Assembly: GCF_042684645.1 (NCBI RefSeq)
Contig: NZ_JBHULV010000051.1
Location: 94,218-158,217, forward strand
Origin: Pseudopedobacter alpinus
GTDB taxonomy: Bacteria; Bacteroidota; Bacteroidia; Sphingobacteriales; Sphingobacteriaceae
Direction of reading: 5' to 3'
Length of the DNA stretch: 64,000 nucleotides
The position numbers were made by a program, and so were the translations under genes. Below the pieces are notes generated by a model. The model was given only the letters and a program-made list of their open reading frames with translations. It was not told the origin of the DNA and searched no databases. The stretch's first letter is position 1, and each line of letters starts with the position of its first letter. Of the stretch, positions 46,290-56,021 are shown in pieces.

Positions 46290-48782
46290 TTATTGGTTTA
46301 AAATAAGGGTGTAAATTTTGTCTTTATTGGTTGTTACATCATATACAAAGGTTTCCTTTAGATTTAGCGGTGTAATTATTGCCTTATCTGATATTATAGG
46401 TGCTTTTACTTCTTCGGTTTGATAAAATAAATTAGGATTATTTCCTGAAGCTATTTTTAATAATTTATTGTTTATCAATTTCATTTTATTAGGAAGCCTT
46501 AACCTTAAATTACCACCAAGCGTAGATTTTATTTCCGCTTTTATTACTTTTCCGTCTTTCCACTCCATGTTAATTAATTCAAAACCGCCTCTTGCTCTTA
46601 AGCCCGAAATATTTCCTTTGGCAAGCCATAAATCAGGCAAAGCTGGTAATAGGTTAAGATCTCCATCCGAACTTTGCATTAGCATTTCTGTTATGCCGGA
46701 TGTACATCCAAAATTTCCATCTATTTGAAATGGAGCGTGTGCATCAAAAAGGTTATTATATGTCCCACCTCCGCCTTCATTTGTTCCCACAGGTGTTAGC
46801 TGATTTTGAATCAGTTTGTAAGCATGGTCTCCGTCTAACATTTTTGCCCACCAGTTTACTTTCCAGCCCATACTCCAGCCGGTTGAAACGTCTCCACGTT
46901 GTAACAATGTATTTTTTGCAGCACTGTACAATTCTGGCGTACGGTAAGGAGATATTTGGTTAGAAGGGAACAAACCGTACAGATGTGAAATGTGCCTGTG
47001 ATTATCTTTTGGATTATCCACATCATCTAGCCATTCTTGTAGTTGGCTGTGCTTTCCAATCTGCATAGGCGCTAAATTGCTTCGTTTCTGCTTCAAAGTA
47101 TCGGCGAAAGCCTTATCTCGATTTAAAATTGAAGCTGCTTGTATTGCATTGGAAAAAACATCAAAAACAATTTGATTGGTCATTGTAGTACCTACATCAA
47201 TGGATGACCCCTGATGTGCTGCAGGTGCGTTTTCTGGCGACGTATCGGGTGACATTACAGACCATTTATACTTTGGATGGGTAATCAAATAATCTGCGTA
47301 AAACATTGCAGCTCCTTTTAAAACCGGATACACCGATTTTAGATACTCCTTGTCGCCACTATAAAGGTAATGCTCCCAAAGGTGCTGACTTAGCCAACCT
47401 CCACCATTGCTCCAAGCGCCCCAAAAAGCACCGTCTACAGCGCCAGTTATACGCCATATATCGGTATTGTGGTGCGCCATCCATCCTCTTGCACCATACA
47501 TATCTTTTGCTGTTTTTTGCCCGGTAACCGAAAGCTCTTGAACCATTTTAAGCAACGGTTCATGCATCTCTGCCAAATTTGTTTTTTCGGCAGGCCAGTA
47601 ATTCATTTCTGTATTGATATTGATAGTATATTTACTATCCCATGCCGGCCTCAAGCTATTATTCCAGATACCTTGTAAATTGGCCGGCTGCCCACCAGGT
47701 TGCGAAGAAGATATCAATAAATAGCGACCATACTGGTAATATAATGCAGCAAAAGACGGATCATTAACCGAATTGAAGTTTTTTAAACGCTGATCTGTAG
47801 GTACATTAGCAAATTTCGATTCTCCTAAATCAAGTTTGACTCTGTTAAAAAACTTTTGATACGCAGCAATATTGGCACTTAAAACATCAGAAAACTTTTC
47901 AGTTACTGCTTTTCTTAAATACGAGTTTGCTCTATCAATTTCGTTACCGCTTATATCATTATAGCTATTGAAATTTGTGGCAACGGAAATGTAAATGGTA
48001 ACTTCATCTGCGTTTTTTACCGAAATTGTAGAATCAGTATTGGTTAAAGAACCGCCCTTAGGTATTATTTTCGCAATACTTTCAAATTTAACTTTTCCTT
48101 CTACGCCTTCGTGGTTAATAGTAGTACCTGAAAGAATTAGCTCGCCGTTGTTGGAAGCTTTATGCTTTACTTTTGGTTGTGGGGTTGTGTAAAGTGCCGT
48201 AAAACTTAAACTATTTGATTTGCTTGCTGTTAAATGAATGGCAATTACCCGATCTGGAAAAGAAGCGATAACCTCTCTTTTGTAAGTTACGTCTCCTACA
48301 TTATAAGTTGTAGTGGCAAGGGCATTTTGTAAATTTAAGTCGCGATAATAATTGGTGTAATTTTCATGACCTAAAAAATCAAGTTTTATGCTCCCCACCG
48401 GCTCAAACATTTGTCCGTGTGATTTTTTGGAAACAATTACCTTATTGATCAGGCGTTCTGCATCCTTCTGTTTGCTGTCAAAAATCAATTGGCATATCCT
48501 GTTTAACGAATCTAACGCTAGCGGATTATCGTTTCTATTAGGACTACCGCTCCAAAGTGTATGCTCATTTAGCTGAATATTCTCGCTCTCCACATTTCCG
48601 TAAACCATTGCCCCTAACCTGCCATTTCCTACAGGCATGGCATTCTCCCAAACTTTGCCTGATGGTTTATCATACCATAATTTTAAATCCGCTTTTGAAG
48701 ATTGCGCCTTTAAATTTGTAAAGCACATCATTACAAAACAGAAAATAAAAAATATTAATTTTTGATGCATTCCTTTTAACAT
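46290..48782 (-). CDS. GH95 alpha-L-galactosidase / alpha-L-fucosidase
   Basis: Start set at 48782 (830 residues), beginning MLKGMHQKLIFF with a signal peptide ending NLKAQ; an in-frame ATG at 48830 is possible but would bury the signal, and Met at 48770 is the other option. GH95 features: N-terminal beta-domain (AMPVGNGRLGAMVYG, LNEHTLWSGSPNRND), the (alpha/alpha)6 barrel with NINTEMNYWPAE (the two Asn that assist catalysis), WMAHHNTDIWR, SPENAP and FQIDGNFG (the general acid/base region). The family hydrolyses alpha-1,2-L-fucose, but members in Bacteroides cereal-xylan loci act on L-galactose. In this setting L-galactose is the likelier target (inference from context). Confidence 0.88.
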   Translation of the reverse strand: MLKGMHQKLIFFIFCFVMMCFTNLKAQSSKADLKLWYDKPSGKVWENAMPVGNGRLGAMVYGNVESENIQLNEHTLWSGSPNRNDNPLALDSLNRICQLIFDSKQKDAERLINKVIVSKKSHGQMFEPVGSIKLDFLGHENYTNYYRDLNLQNALATTTYNVGDVTYKREVIASFPDRVIAIHLTASKSNSLSFTALYTTPQPKVKHKASNNGELILSGTTINHEGVEGKVKFESIAKIIPKGGSLTNTDSTISVKNADEVTIYISVATNFNSYNDISGNEIDRANSYLRKAVTEKFSDVLSANIAAYQKFFNRVKLDLGESKFANVPTDQRLKNFNSVNDPSFAALYYQYGRYLLISSSQPGGQPANLQGIWNNSLRPAWDSKYTININTEMNYWPAEKTNLAEMHEPLLKMVQELSVTGQKTAKDMYGARGWMAHHNTDIWRITGAVDGAFWGAWSNGGGWLSQHLWEHYLYSGDKEYLKSVYPVLKGAAMFYADYLITHPKYKWSVMSPDTSPENAPAAHQGSSIDVGTTMTNQIVFDVFSNAIQAASILNRDKAFADTLKQKRSNLAPMQIGKHSQLQEWLDDVDNPKDNHRHISHLYGLFPSNQISPYRTPELYSAAKNTLLQRGDVSTGWSMGWKVNWWAKMLDGDHAYKLIQNQLTPVGTNEGGGGTYNNLFDAHAPFQIDGNFGCTSGITEMLMQSSDGDLNLLPALPDLWLAKGNISGLRARGGFELINMEWKDGKVIKAEIKSTLGGNLRLRLPNKMKLINNKLLKIASGNNPNLFYQTEEVKAPIISDKAIITPLNLKETFVYDVTTNKDKIYTLILNQ

Positions 48783-48870
48783 ATTGATGATATTAAAACA
48801 TGATAATTTTAAAGCGAGTAATTCCTGCAATAGTTCATAGATATAAACTTTAAAACCTCGTATTTTCTAA

Positions 48871-49704
48871 TTAAAATTTTAGCAACGCTAACATTTGATC
48901 AGCATATCGCCTTCCTAACTCTCTATAGCCAGCAGCATCAAAATGCAGGTTATCTGGGCCATCTGTACATCCTTTAGAAGAAATCACATGTGCTGTTGGT
49001 ATTACTGTGGGTAAAGTGGCAATTATTTCGTTCATACTTGCACATACCCCGTTCTGGTCAGCATTTACCACTTCGCCGGCTAGAAGCGGTACATTTTCAG
49101 CCTTTAGATTTAAATCGTTTAAGAGGTTACTGTAAACGCCTTTTACTTTTGTTGGCCAATTAGCATCGCCCGTATTTGACTCGCCCTGATGTAATAATAT
49201 CCCTTTAATTACTCCATCTTTTTGGGCCAGTTTTGCTAGCTCAACCAATCTTCCGTAAGGATTTCCGTTATAGGCTTTAATCATGCCCAACATCCAATCT
49301 GGTGCAGTTGCAGTGTAAGATTGATAATTATCTTTGTCAAAAAGTTCGATTTTACATCCGCCAACGGCCACGTTAATTACCCCAACCGTTACATCTTCAG
49401 GTAAATTTTCAATTAACTTTCTTCCAAAATAATCTATTGGAGTTAAACCTGTATTGCAGCGGGTAAGAGGTGGAACAGCAGTGTACCAAGTATCAGCTTT
49501 ACGGTTAATTACTGGGCAATCCAATGTTTCTAATACCTTGAAGCGGGGATTTATATTTACAGTATCTTGAGCTTCAATTTTGGCGCTGCCCTCCATATTG
49601 GATTGCCCAAATGCTAAAAAAATATAAAACTTTTTGTTTTGACCGAATACGCTGGAATTCGTAAGCACCAATAGCGCAACGATAATTACATTTTTGATTT
49701 TCAT
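48871..49704 (-). CDS. SGNH acetyl xylan esterase, CE6-like
   Basis: A 277-residue secreted esterase (signal peptide 1-21, SSVFGQ) of the DUF303/SASA fold. Catalytic Ser35 in FGQSNMEG, VAVGGCKIELF oxyanion block, GILLHQGESNTG (block III) and the C-terminal Asp/His pair with H254 in DNLHFDAAGYRELG. CE6 enzymes remove acetyl groups from xylose in xylan. 88 bp before the GH95 start and 90 bp after the CE1 gene. Confidence 0.85.
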   Translation of the reverse strand: MKIKNVIIVALLVLTNSSVFGQNKKFYIFLAFGQSNMEGSAKIEAQDTVNINPRFKVLETLDCPVINRKADTWYTAVPPLTRCNTGLTPIDYFGRKLIENLPEDVTVGVINVAVGGCKIELFDKDNYQSYTATAPDWMLGMIKAYNGNPYGRLVELAKLAQKDGVIKGILLHQGESNTGDANWPTKVKGVYSNLLNDLNLKAENVPLLAGEVVNADQNGVCASMNEIIATLPTVIPTAHVISSKGCTDGPDNLHFDAAGYRELGRRYADQMLALLKF

Positions 49705-49794
49705 CTGGTTAATTATTTCTAATTTAATTTTGTTAGACCTGTTTACTTAAAGCTTATCCCATTTTTAAAAAACGAGTTGTAAGGGTAAATGACA

Positions 49795-50670
49795 CTAATT
49801 GGACTGAAGATAATTAGGGAAAAGATCTTTATTTACCGGCTTAAAAATAAGCTGAGCATACATAAATAAACCATTTTTCCACACTTTAAAGTCATGTCCT
49901 CCCGGCTCGATATAATAGATATGAGGCACACTTTTTTCGGTTAAGTAATCATGCGTACGCTTACTGACATTTAACAAGCCGTCACTAGCACCGCATGAAA
50001 TCCATAAAAGTTTGAGCATTTTTTTTGCTTTATCAGCATCTGGAACTAACTCTTCCGGTTTCTTGGTATTTGGTGCAGAAGAAAAGCCACCAACCCAAGC
50101 AAATTTATCCAAGTTACCTAATCCAAAATTCAAGGATTGTCCGCCCCCCATAGAAAGTCCGGCTATTGCTCTATGTTCACGGTCTTTATAAACAGAATAA
50201 GTTTTCTCTACAAAAGGAATCAAATCATTCAATAAATCTTGCTCAAACGTAGCGAAAGCTTCCACTTTATCTTTTGCCATTATATTTCCGGTAGCGCTGT
50301 CATCTTTCATAGCTCTGCCATTTGGCATTACCACAATCATTGGCTTCACTTTACCCTGAGCATATAAATTATCCAATATAACCTGAGGTTGTCCACCGTT
50401 TAACCATTCTTTCTCATCTCCACCAATACCATGTAAAAGATATAGTACTGGGTACTTTTTGCTTTTTGAAAAATTTGGGGGTGTATAAATGGTTACTTTG
50501 CGATCTGTACCAACGGTTTTTGAACTGTAAGTTAAAGCTTCTATTTTTCCATATTGTATATCAGATTGAGGAACATCAAAACCTGCTTTAGCATGCGATA
50601 CTACCTCCTGAGCTGTCGTTAAAAAAATAGTACAGCATAACACAGATAGAATTACTAATAATTTTCTCAT
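49795..50670 (-). CDS. CE1-family esterase, single domain; first gene of the long enzyme operon
   Basis: A 291-residue secreted alpha/beta-hydrolase (signal peptide 1-20, LTTAQ). YPVLYLLHGIGGDEKEW (oxyanion region), nucleophile S173 in GLSMGGG and His259 in EPGGHDFKVW. It resembles the esterase part of feruloyl/acetyl xylan esterases and of XynZ-type CE1 domains, without the CBM48 module found in the other two CE1 proteins here. The 260-bp gap upstream and its regulatory repeats suggest that the 50.7-27.6 kb transcript starts here. Confidence 0.87.
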   Translation of the reverse strand: MRKLLVILSVLCCTIFLTTAQEVVSHAKAGFDVPQSDIQYGKIEALTYSSKTVGTDRKVTIYTPPNFSKSKKYPVLYLLHGIGGDEKEWLNGGQPQVILDNLYAQGKVKPMIVVMPNGRAMKDDSATGNIMAKDKVEAFATFEQDLLNDLIPFVEKTYSVYKDREHRAIAGLSMGGGQSLNFGLGNLDKFAWVGGFSSAPNTKKPEELVPDADKAKKMLKLLWISCGASDGLLNVSKRTHDYLTEKSVPHIYYIEPGGHDFKVWKNGLFMYAQLIFKPVNKDLFPNYLQSN

Positions 50671-50746
50671 TGTTTAGATTTCTTATGAATTTAGGTTTAA
50701 CAGATTTACAGCAAGCGCCATAAATCAAAAGATAAAGTTAAGATCA

Positions 50747-50799
50747 TACCCTGATTTAAGAGGGTACATTTCGTTAATTTTATAAGATTAATGTTCGAT
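50747..50799 (-). promoter_or_regulatory. Candidate operator/promoter region of the long enzyme operon
   Basis: About 80-130 bp before the CE1 start lies a 6-bp inverted repeat, TACCCT-N8-AGGGTA (50747-50766), and on the minus strand a CGAACATTAA (50789-50798) related to the TGAACATT boxes elsewhere. Strength of promoter unknown. Confidence 0.3.
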
Positions 50800-50930
50800 T
50801 AAAAACACGCTAAAAATTAAATGGATGGGTTTTTACCCCAAAATATACTTATATATAAACCGTAAGGATAAAAAACAAGAAATAACATTACGGCAAACTA
50901 ATAGCCGAATGTTTAATGGTTGAATACTAA

Positions 50931-52868
50931 TTATGGTTTATCTGTTCTGAACGGCGAAGCTGGTAAATTTTCTGTATTATAAAGGTTTGGGTTTACCGGA
51001 TTATCTGCCCAAGCGTAGCGTACATACATAGGTTCTTGAACTTCATTAGAAAAAACCTCTACTGTTTTCCCAACAATCTTTGCATTTGCCAAACCAAACT
51101 TTTTATCTGCACCTGCGATAGCAAAACTTGACAATTCTCCTCCGTCTATTGTGATTAGCCCTTCGGAAATGTGACTAAAATTGATGATGATTTTATTCCC
51201 TTTTATCTCTGAGGATTGATAAAGAGGTCCGCTATATTCTAAATCTTTTTCACCGTAATTAAAATGACGAGCAATTAATGCCAGCCTATCACCTACTTCT
51301 TTTTTCCTATCGGGATGGATATCGTTCCACTCGCCAACATCAATAGTAACAGCCATGCCTGTGTTTGGAACTGACAAAGTTTTAAGGAAAGCTTCACGAA
51401 CGATAGCCGAACCACTTTCTGATGGTAAATAATTATAATCGCCAAAACCAGGAAGTTGCACATAATAAAATGGCAACTCGCTATTTTTAAATTTAGTGCG
51501 CCAATCCTTAATTAACGCAGGAAGATATTGTTCGTAATCATTCGCATTTCCGGTATTGCTTTCACCCTGATACCATAACACGCCTTTAATTTTATAATCG
51601 ATAAAAGGTGCAATCATGGCATTGTATAAAGCCGTTGGTTGGTTTTGAGCACTAATAGGACCCTTTTTTCCAGTAAACCGAGAAGGACGATTTACTTGCC
51701 CAACTTTATAATCCCAATAACCTTTAAGGTCAATTTTTTCATCACCAACTTCAATGAAGTAAGGTTTATCTGGCACAAAGCCTCCTTTTCCAGAGTTGTT
51801 TTGCACACGAACTACAACTAAGTTTTCGCCTTCTTTTAATACATCTGGTTTTATACTATATATTCTTTGTGGATATTGGTACGACGTACGCCCAACTTCT
51901 TTTCCATTAACGTAAACCACATCTGCATCCACAATCCGTCCCATAAATAATCGGGCGGGCTTACCAACCATCGATGCGGGAACATTTATTACTTTTCTGT
52001 ACCAAACTACCCCATCCAAATTTCTGACACCTTGATCTTCCCAATAGCCAGGAACATTAATTTGTTGCCAGTTTTTAGGGCTATAATTAGGGGCAAACCA
52101 TTTAACATCTTCACCTAAACCTTTATCTGGGTCCTGTTTTGAATTCACAATGGAAACTTCTTTGCTTCTTTGGTTAATATAAGCAGTATCCTTATTCTGT
52201 TGAATAATTTTATGTATATCATTAAAATCTTTAAAACCTTCTTCGCTTGTCCAAGCTTCAATTGGTGTTCCGCCTACGCTTGAGTTAATGATTCCAATAG
52301 GAACGTGATGTTTTTCGTAAACATTTTTAGCAAAAAAATAAGCCACAGCCGAAAATTCTTCCACATTTTTTTGGTTAGCCCACTTCCAAGAACTTACAGG
52401 CAACACTTTGCTTGGTGCATTTAAATTGGTAGCAGTTGGCACCCAAAATTGTCGTATTTCTGGGTAATTTGCTTTCGCGATGTCATCTGCATACCTTATA
52501 GCATGCAAACGCATTTGATGCACCATATTTGACTGACCTGAACATAACCAAACGTCACCAATTAAAATTCCTTTTAAAACCAATGTGTTTTTACCTTCCA
52601 GTTTCATCTGGTATGGCCCACCAGCTTTCATGGCCGGAAGTTCCATCATCCACTTTCCGTTATTATCTGTAATTGCGGAAGCTTTTTTACCGTTGAAACT
52701 AACTTTCACCTTTTCACCTTTAGATGCCCAACCCCAAATTTTCAGATTTGCGTCTCTTTGTAATACCATGCTATCAGCTATAAGCTGTGGGAGCTGTATT
52801 TGGGAAAAGACAGTATTTGAAAGGAAGAACAAAAGGAAAACAAGTAGATTTTTTTTAGTAAAGCACAT
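50931..52868 (-). CDS. Sialate-O-acetylesterase-like xylan acetylesterase (CE20-type architecture)
   Basis: Start set at 52868 (645 residues), giving the signal peptide (1-23, NTVFSQ). An ATG 72 bp upstream lies inside the terminator hairpin of the GH115 gene, so it is unlikely. The protein has an N-terminal beta-domain, the SGNH domain with Ser113 in CSGQSNM, IGIINSSVGGTPIEAW, an inserted beta-galactosidase-like jelly roll (about 265-360, VPGYWEDQG, GVVWYRKVINVP, VRVQNNSGKGGF), then GVLWYQGESNTGNA and DIHPDRKKEVGDRLA with the catalytic Asp/His. This split SGNH plan is that of SIAE-like esterases, some assigned to CE20 and active on acetylated plant glycans. Secreted or periplasmic; probably deacetylates xylan. 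Substrate by context. Confidence 0.83.
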   Translation of the reverse strand: MCFTKKNLLVFLLFFLSNTVFSQIQLPQLIADSMVLQRDANLKIWGWASKGEKVKVSFNGKKASAITDNNGKWMMELPAMKAGGPYQMKLEGKNTLVLKGILIGDVWLCSGQSNMVHQMRLHAIRYADDIAKANYPEIRQFWVPTATNLNAPSKVLPVSSWKWANQKNVEEFSAVAYFFAKNVYEKHHVPIGIINSSVGGTPIEAWTSEEGFKDFNDIHKIIQQNKDTAYINQRSKEVSIVNSKQDPDKGLGEDVKWFAPNYSPKNWQQINVPGYWEDQGVRNLDGVVWYRKVINVPASMVGKPARLFMGRIVDADVVYVNGKEVGRTSYQYPQRIYSIKPDVLKEGENLVVVRVQNNSGKGGFVPDKPYFIEVGDEKIDLKGYWDYKVGQVNRPSRFTGKKGPISAQNQPTALYNAMIAPFIDYKIKGVLWYQGESNTGNANDYEQYLPALIKDWRTKFKNSELPFYYVQLPGFGDYNYLPSESGSAIVREAFLKTLSVPNTGMAVTIDVGEWNDIHPDRKKEVGDRLALIARHFNYGEKDLEYSGPLYQSSEIKGNKIIINFSHISEGLITIDGGELSSFAIAGADKKFGLANAKIVGKTVEVFSNEVQEPMYVRYAWADNPVNPNLYNTENLPASPFRTDKP

Positions 52869-52923
52869 AGATTTATTTGTATCTCTTTTTTTGGATAGGC
52901 TGAATTTCAGTATTAAAAAAAGA

Positions 52924-52952
52924 AAATCGGGAGAAACCAAAACTCCCGGTAT
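52924..52952 (-). terminator. Intrinsic terminator after the GH115 gene
   Basis: CGGGAG / CTCCCG stem with a 9-nt loop, extended by A-T pairs, and on the minus strand a T-rich tail (ATTTTCTTTTTTTAA). It lies about 210 bp past the GH115 stop and 56 bp before the chosen CE20 start. Confidence 0.7.
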
Positions 52953-53162
52953 TTTCCATTTAAACCAATTTAACCAATTAAATTATTAATTCAGGATCTT
53001 ATTTTAAAACGGTTTTTTCGTTACGATTTAACATTTTAAAAGTAGGTAATTATCTACTATTTCTAATTGCACAATTGTTTAAAATACTAGCCGCTTTGTA
53101 CAAAACATAAGCATAAGAAAATCTTTAATGAAAATTCTGAATAAAATATAACAAACCCTTCT

Positions 53163-56021
53163 CTATTTAATATTAGTGTTATTTTGTACTGGTGCACCTA
53201 AATAACTTGTAGCCAATCCGCCACTATCAATTACTATTTTTTGTAAAACTACTCCCGCATCTATCCGCCAAAACTTAAGCGTATGCTTCCCTGCAGTTTT
53301 GAAATCGTGTTTAACATTAATTTGTTTGATACTATTAGCCAATAAACGATCTCTTGTTCGTTCGTTGTCGTTTTCGTTTAGATTGATTATTTGCGGTTTT
53401 TCATCATCAAACGAAATGGCAAACAACAAGCCTCCTTTATCTAAAAAATCTATAGTGGGTGATAAATATAGGTTCAGGTTAATTGGCCCAGCATCCTGAC
53501 TGTTAATTTCGTAAGCTACATACGGAGAATTTGCATCTAATGGTTGTGATGGTGAATTTACCGGCACTGCTGTAATTCCAGAGTTTGTTCTTCCGTAATG
53601 AGGCAAAATTTCCCATCCTCTTTTTGGCGAAGAAGTAGAGAAATTTTCTGCATCTAAACTTAGGTAAGCATTTGATGGAAGGTAATTAGGTTTGCTCTCA
53701 ACCGCTGATGGAGCTTTATTAACTGCAGCATAAACAGTAAAGCTTTTATCCATTGCTTTAACAGTAATTGGAACTAAATGTTTTCCTTCTGGAATTTGAT
53801 TCCAATCCGCTTCAAACCAAATCCTTTTTTCATCATTAATTTCATCTTTTTTAATGCTCGCTTTTAGCCATGGTTCTTTAACATCGACTTCAAAATCAAA
53901 CGCCTTAATACTTTTATTAAAAATTTCTACATAATTCTTTTGGGTATAGAAATCAAACTGTAATTGTTTTTGAGCACTGTTGCCCAAGGTAAGGTCATCT
54001 ACACTTCCAACAATTGCAATTCCAAAATCAGGTGTAGCGGAAAGGGTAATGGTTTTTACCTCTGGCATGATATCTTCTCTTGGGTTATCCCAACTGGTGT
54101 AACCAATATGCGTTTGATCCATCATGTGAGGCCATTTTCCATTTGCCGTTTCCTCGTTATACCTAAAAGCAATATCCTTATCATTCTGAAACAATATTTT
54201 TGCTTTTTGTGCCATTGTATTGGTTGCAGTACGCTTTTGCGAGGCGTATAACTCGTTTTTAGCAACAGTATAATACATTTCATTTAAGTTAGCGCAAGCT
54301 TGAACTGGGTGAAGCACCAACTCAAAAAATGCATCTTTATAATTTTCTGGTAGTTTCGCTTCAATCGATAATGCACTACTTAATAAGTGATTGTAAGTAA
54401 CAACAACATTTTCAAACTCGTTATAGTTGACTAAACTATAGGAAGTTGGAGATAACAATTCGGGCTTTCTACGACCGTTAATTTGTGTATAACCATCAAT
54501 AATTTCTGCTATTTCTTTTACATATTTATCTCCAAACTGAGCCGAAACCCATCTCTCTGTATAATTTTGTATTTTATCAGCCGGCCATTTATCGGGATCT
54601 AGAGCGTAGTCTAAGAAAAATTCAGTGGGAAATTCCATTGGTTTTAAATCTCCCACGTTTACAATCCAAATTTGATCTGCACCATATTTATAAGCTAGGT
54701 TCATTTGTTCCCTTACTTTGCTTATTGGGTTTGTATTTAACCATCTGTAACTTCGAGGCCCTCCTACATAATCAAAATGATAATAAATGCCATATCCGCC
54801 TTTTCGTGGTGCAGCATTTAATTGAGGTAACTTCCGAATATTCCCCCAATTATCATCGCATAAAAGTAACGTCACATCATCTGGCACACGCATTCCTTTA
54901 TCATAATAATCTTGAACTTCTTTATACAAAGCCCAAAGTTGTGGAGTTTCTGATGCAGGTTTTTTGGTCACATCTGTTATAATCTCTCGTTGATCTTTTA
55001 CTATTCTTTCTAACAGTGCTGTCGCAGTACCTTCTGTCATCGGCTCATCGCCATCTCCACGCATGGCCAAGGTTACAATGCTTTCATGGTTACCCATATT
55101 AACGATACCATCTCGCCAAAACTGCTTTAAATTAGCTTCATTAGTTTGGTAATTCCATTCACCCTTACCAAATCGTTTCCACTCTTGTTGTGCTCTCTGC
55201 ATAGGTTCGTGGTGCGATGTGCCCATCACTATTCCGTATTCATCAGCTAAAATAGGGTTCAGCTTATCATCATCATTGAAAGCGTTGCCCCACATGGCCG
55301 GCCAAAGATAATTTCCTTTTAAACGAAGAATCAGTTCAAAAACTTTTTCATAAAACTGATGATTTAAACCCCCAAATTTCTCTCTAGCCCAACCTGTTAA
55401 TGCCGGAGCTTCGTCGTTTAAAAAAATACCACGATACTTTACCGCTGGTTCATTAAAAATGTGTTTCCCAGCAGAAACATAAATTTGGGAGTTCTTTTTT
55501 GCAGGGACATCTGCCCACCAATACCACGGTGAAACACCCATTTGGGCTGATAATGTGTAAATGCCATAAATTGTTCCACGCTTATCACTCCCAGCAATTA
55601 CCAAAGCATATGCTACTCCTGGTAAGGGATTACTAACCACTTGGGTTAAGGAACTTTCCCACTTACCGTTAACGCCACTTACATCTATTTTCTTTAAGCG
55701 AATTAGTTCATCTATCACTTTATTATGACCAATTGTGCCTGCAATAATCACTAATCCTTTAGCATTTTTAGCCTCATTTATCCAAAAAGGTTCGGTTCCA
55801 GAAACCTGCCTTAAATCTTCAGCAAAACTTTTAAAAGCTCTGATAACTCCAGGCCATTCATTCTCTGCGGTTAATAAAGAAGGTGTTTTACCATTATCAT
55901 TTAACGGAAAGGCACCCTTTGTTCTAGAAAAAGAAACATACAAATCTGTCTCCACCGCTTTTGCAAAATCTGTTTTAAATAAAACAGCAACTAATAAAAT
56001 ACTTGATAAAAGAACTTTCAT
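53163..56021 (-). CDS. GH115 alpha-glucuronidase (xylan)
   Basis: A 952-residue secreted protein (signal peptide 1-22) with full-length GH115 sequence: N-terminal domain (ALVIAGSDKRGTIYGIYTLS, VSPWYWWADVP), barrel with VKYRGIFLNDEAP, LKGNYLWPAMWGNAF, EYGIVMGTSHHEPM, LLLCDDNWGNIRKLP and YHFDYVGGPRSYRW, then helical and C-terminal beta-domains (about 770-952). GH115 enzymes remove (4-O-methyl)-D-glucuronic acid from internal xylose residues of glucuronoxylan. It starts at the base immediately after the stop codon of the GH10 gene, so the two are translationally coupled. Confidence 0.93.
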   Translation of the reverse strand: MKVLLSSILLVAVLFKTDFAKAVETDLYVSFSRTKGAFPLNDNGKTPSLLTAENEWPGVIRAFKSFAEDLRQVSGTEPFWINEAKNAKGLVIIAGTIGHNKVIDELIRLKKIDVSGVNGKWESSLTQVVSNPLPGVAYALVIAGSDKRGTIYGIYTLSAQMGVSPWYWWADVPAKKNSQIYVSAGKHIFNEPAVKYRGIFLNDEAPALTGWAREKFGGLNHQFYEKVFELILRLKGNYLWPAMWGNAFNDDDKLNPILADEYGIVMGTSHHEPMQRAQQEWKRFGKGEWNYQTNEANLKQFWRDGIVNMGNHESIVTLAMRGDGDEPMTEGTATALLERIVKDQREIITDVTKKPASETPQLWALYKEVQDYYDKGMRVPDDVTLLLCDDNWGNIRKLPQLNAAPRKGGYGIYYHFDYVGGPRSYRWLNTNPISKVREQMNLAYKYGADQIWIVNVGDLKPMEFPTEFFLDYALDPDKWPADKIQNYTERWVSAQFGDKYVKEIAEIIDGYTQINGRRKPELLSPTSYSLVNYNEFENVVVTYNHLLSSALSIEAKLPENYKDAFFELVLHPVQACANLNEMYYTVAKNELYASQKRTATNTMAQKAKILFQNDKDIAFRYNEETANGKWPHMMDQTHIGYTSWDNPREDIMPEVKTITLSATPDFGIAIVGSVDDLTLGNSAQKQLQFDFYTQKNYVEIFNKSIKAFDFEVDVKEPWLKASIKKDEINDEKRIWFEADWNQIPEGKHLVPITVKAMDKSFTVYAAVNKAPSAVESKPNYLPSNAYLSLDAENFSTSSPKRGWEILPHYGRTNSGITAVPVNSPSQPLDANSPYVAYEINSQDAGPINLNLYLSPTIDFLDKGGLLFAISFDDEKPQIINLNENDNERTRDRLLANSIKQINVKHDFKTAGKHTLKFWRIDAGVVLQKIVIDSGGLATSYLGAPVQNNTNIK

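Noticed and set aside
52869..52940. Longer N-terminus for the CE20-like esterase
   Set aside because: The upstream ATG lies in the GH115 terminator, and the extension is not part of a signal peptide.
52585..52989. Plus-strand frame of 134 codons
   Set aside because: Opposite the start of the CE20-like esterase and the GH115 terminator; composition is that of an antisense shadow.
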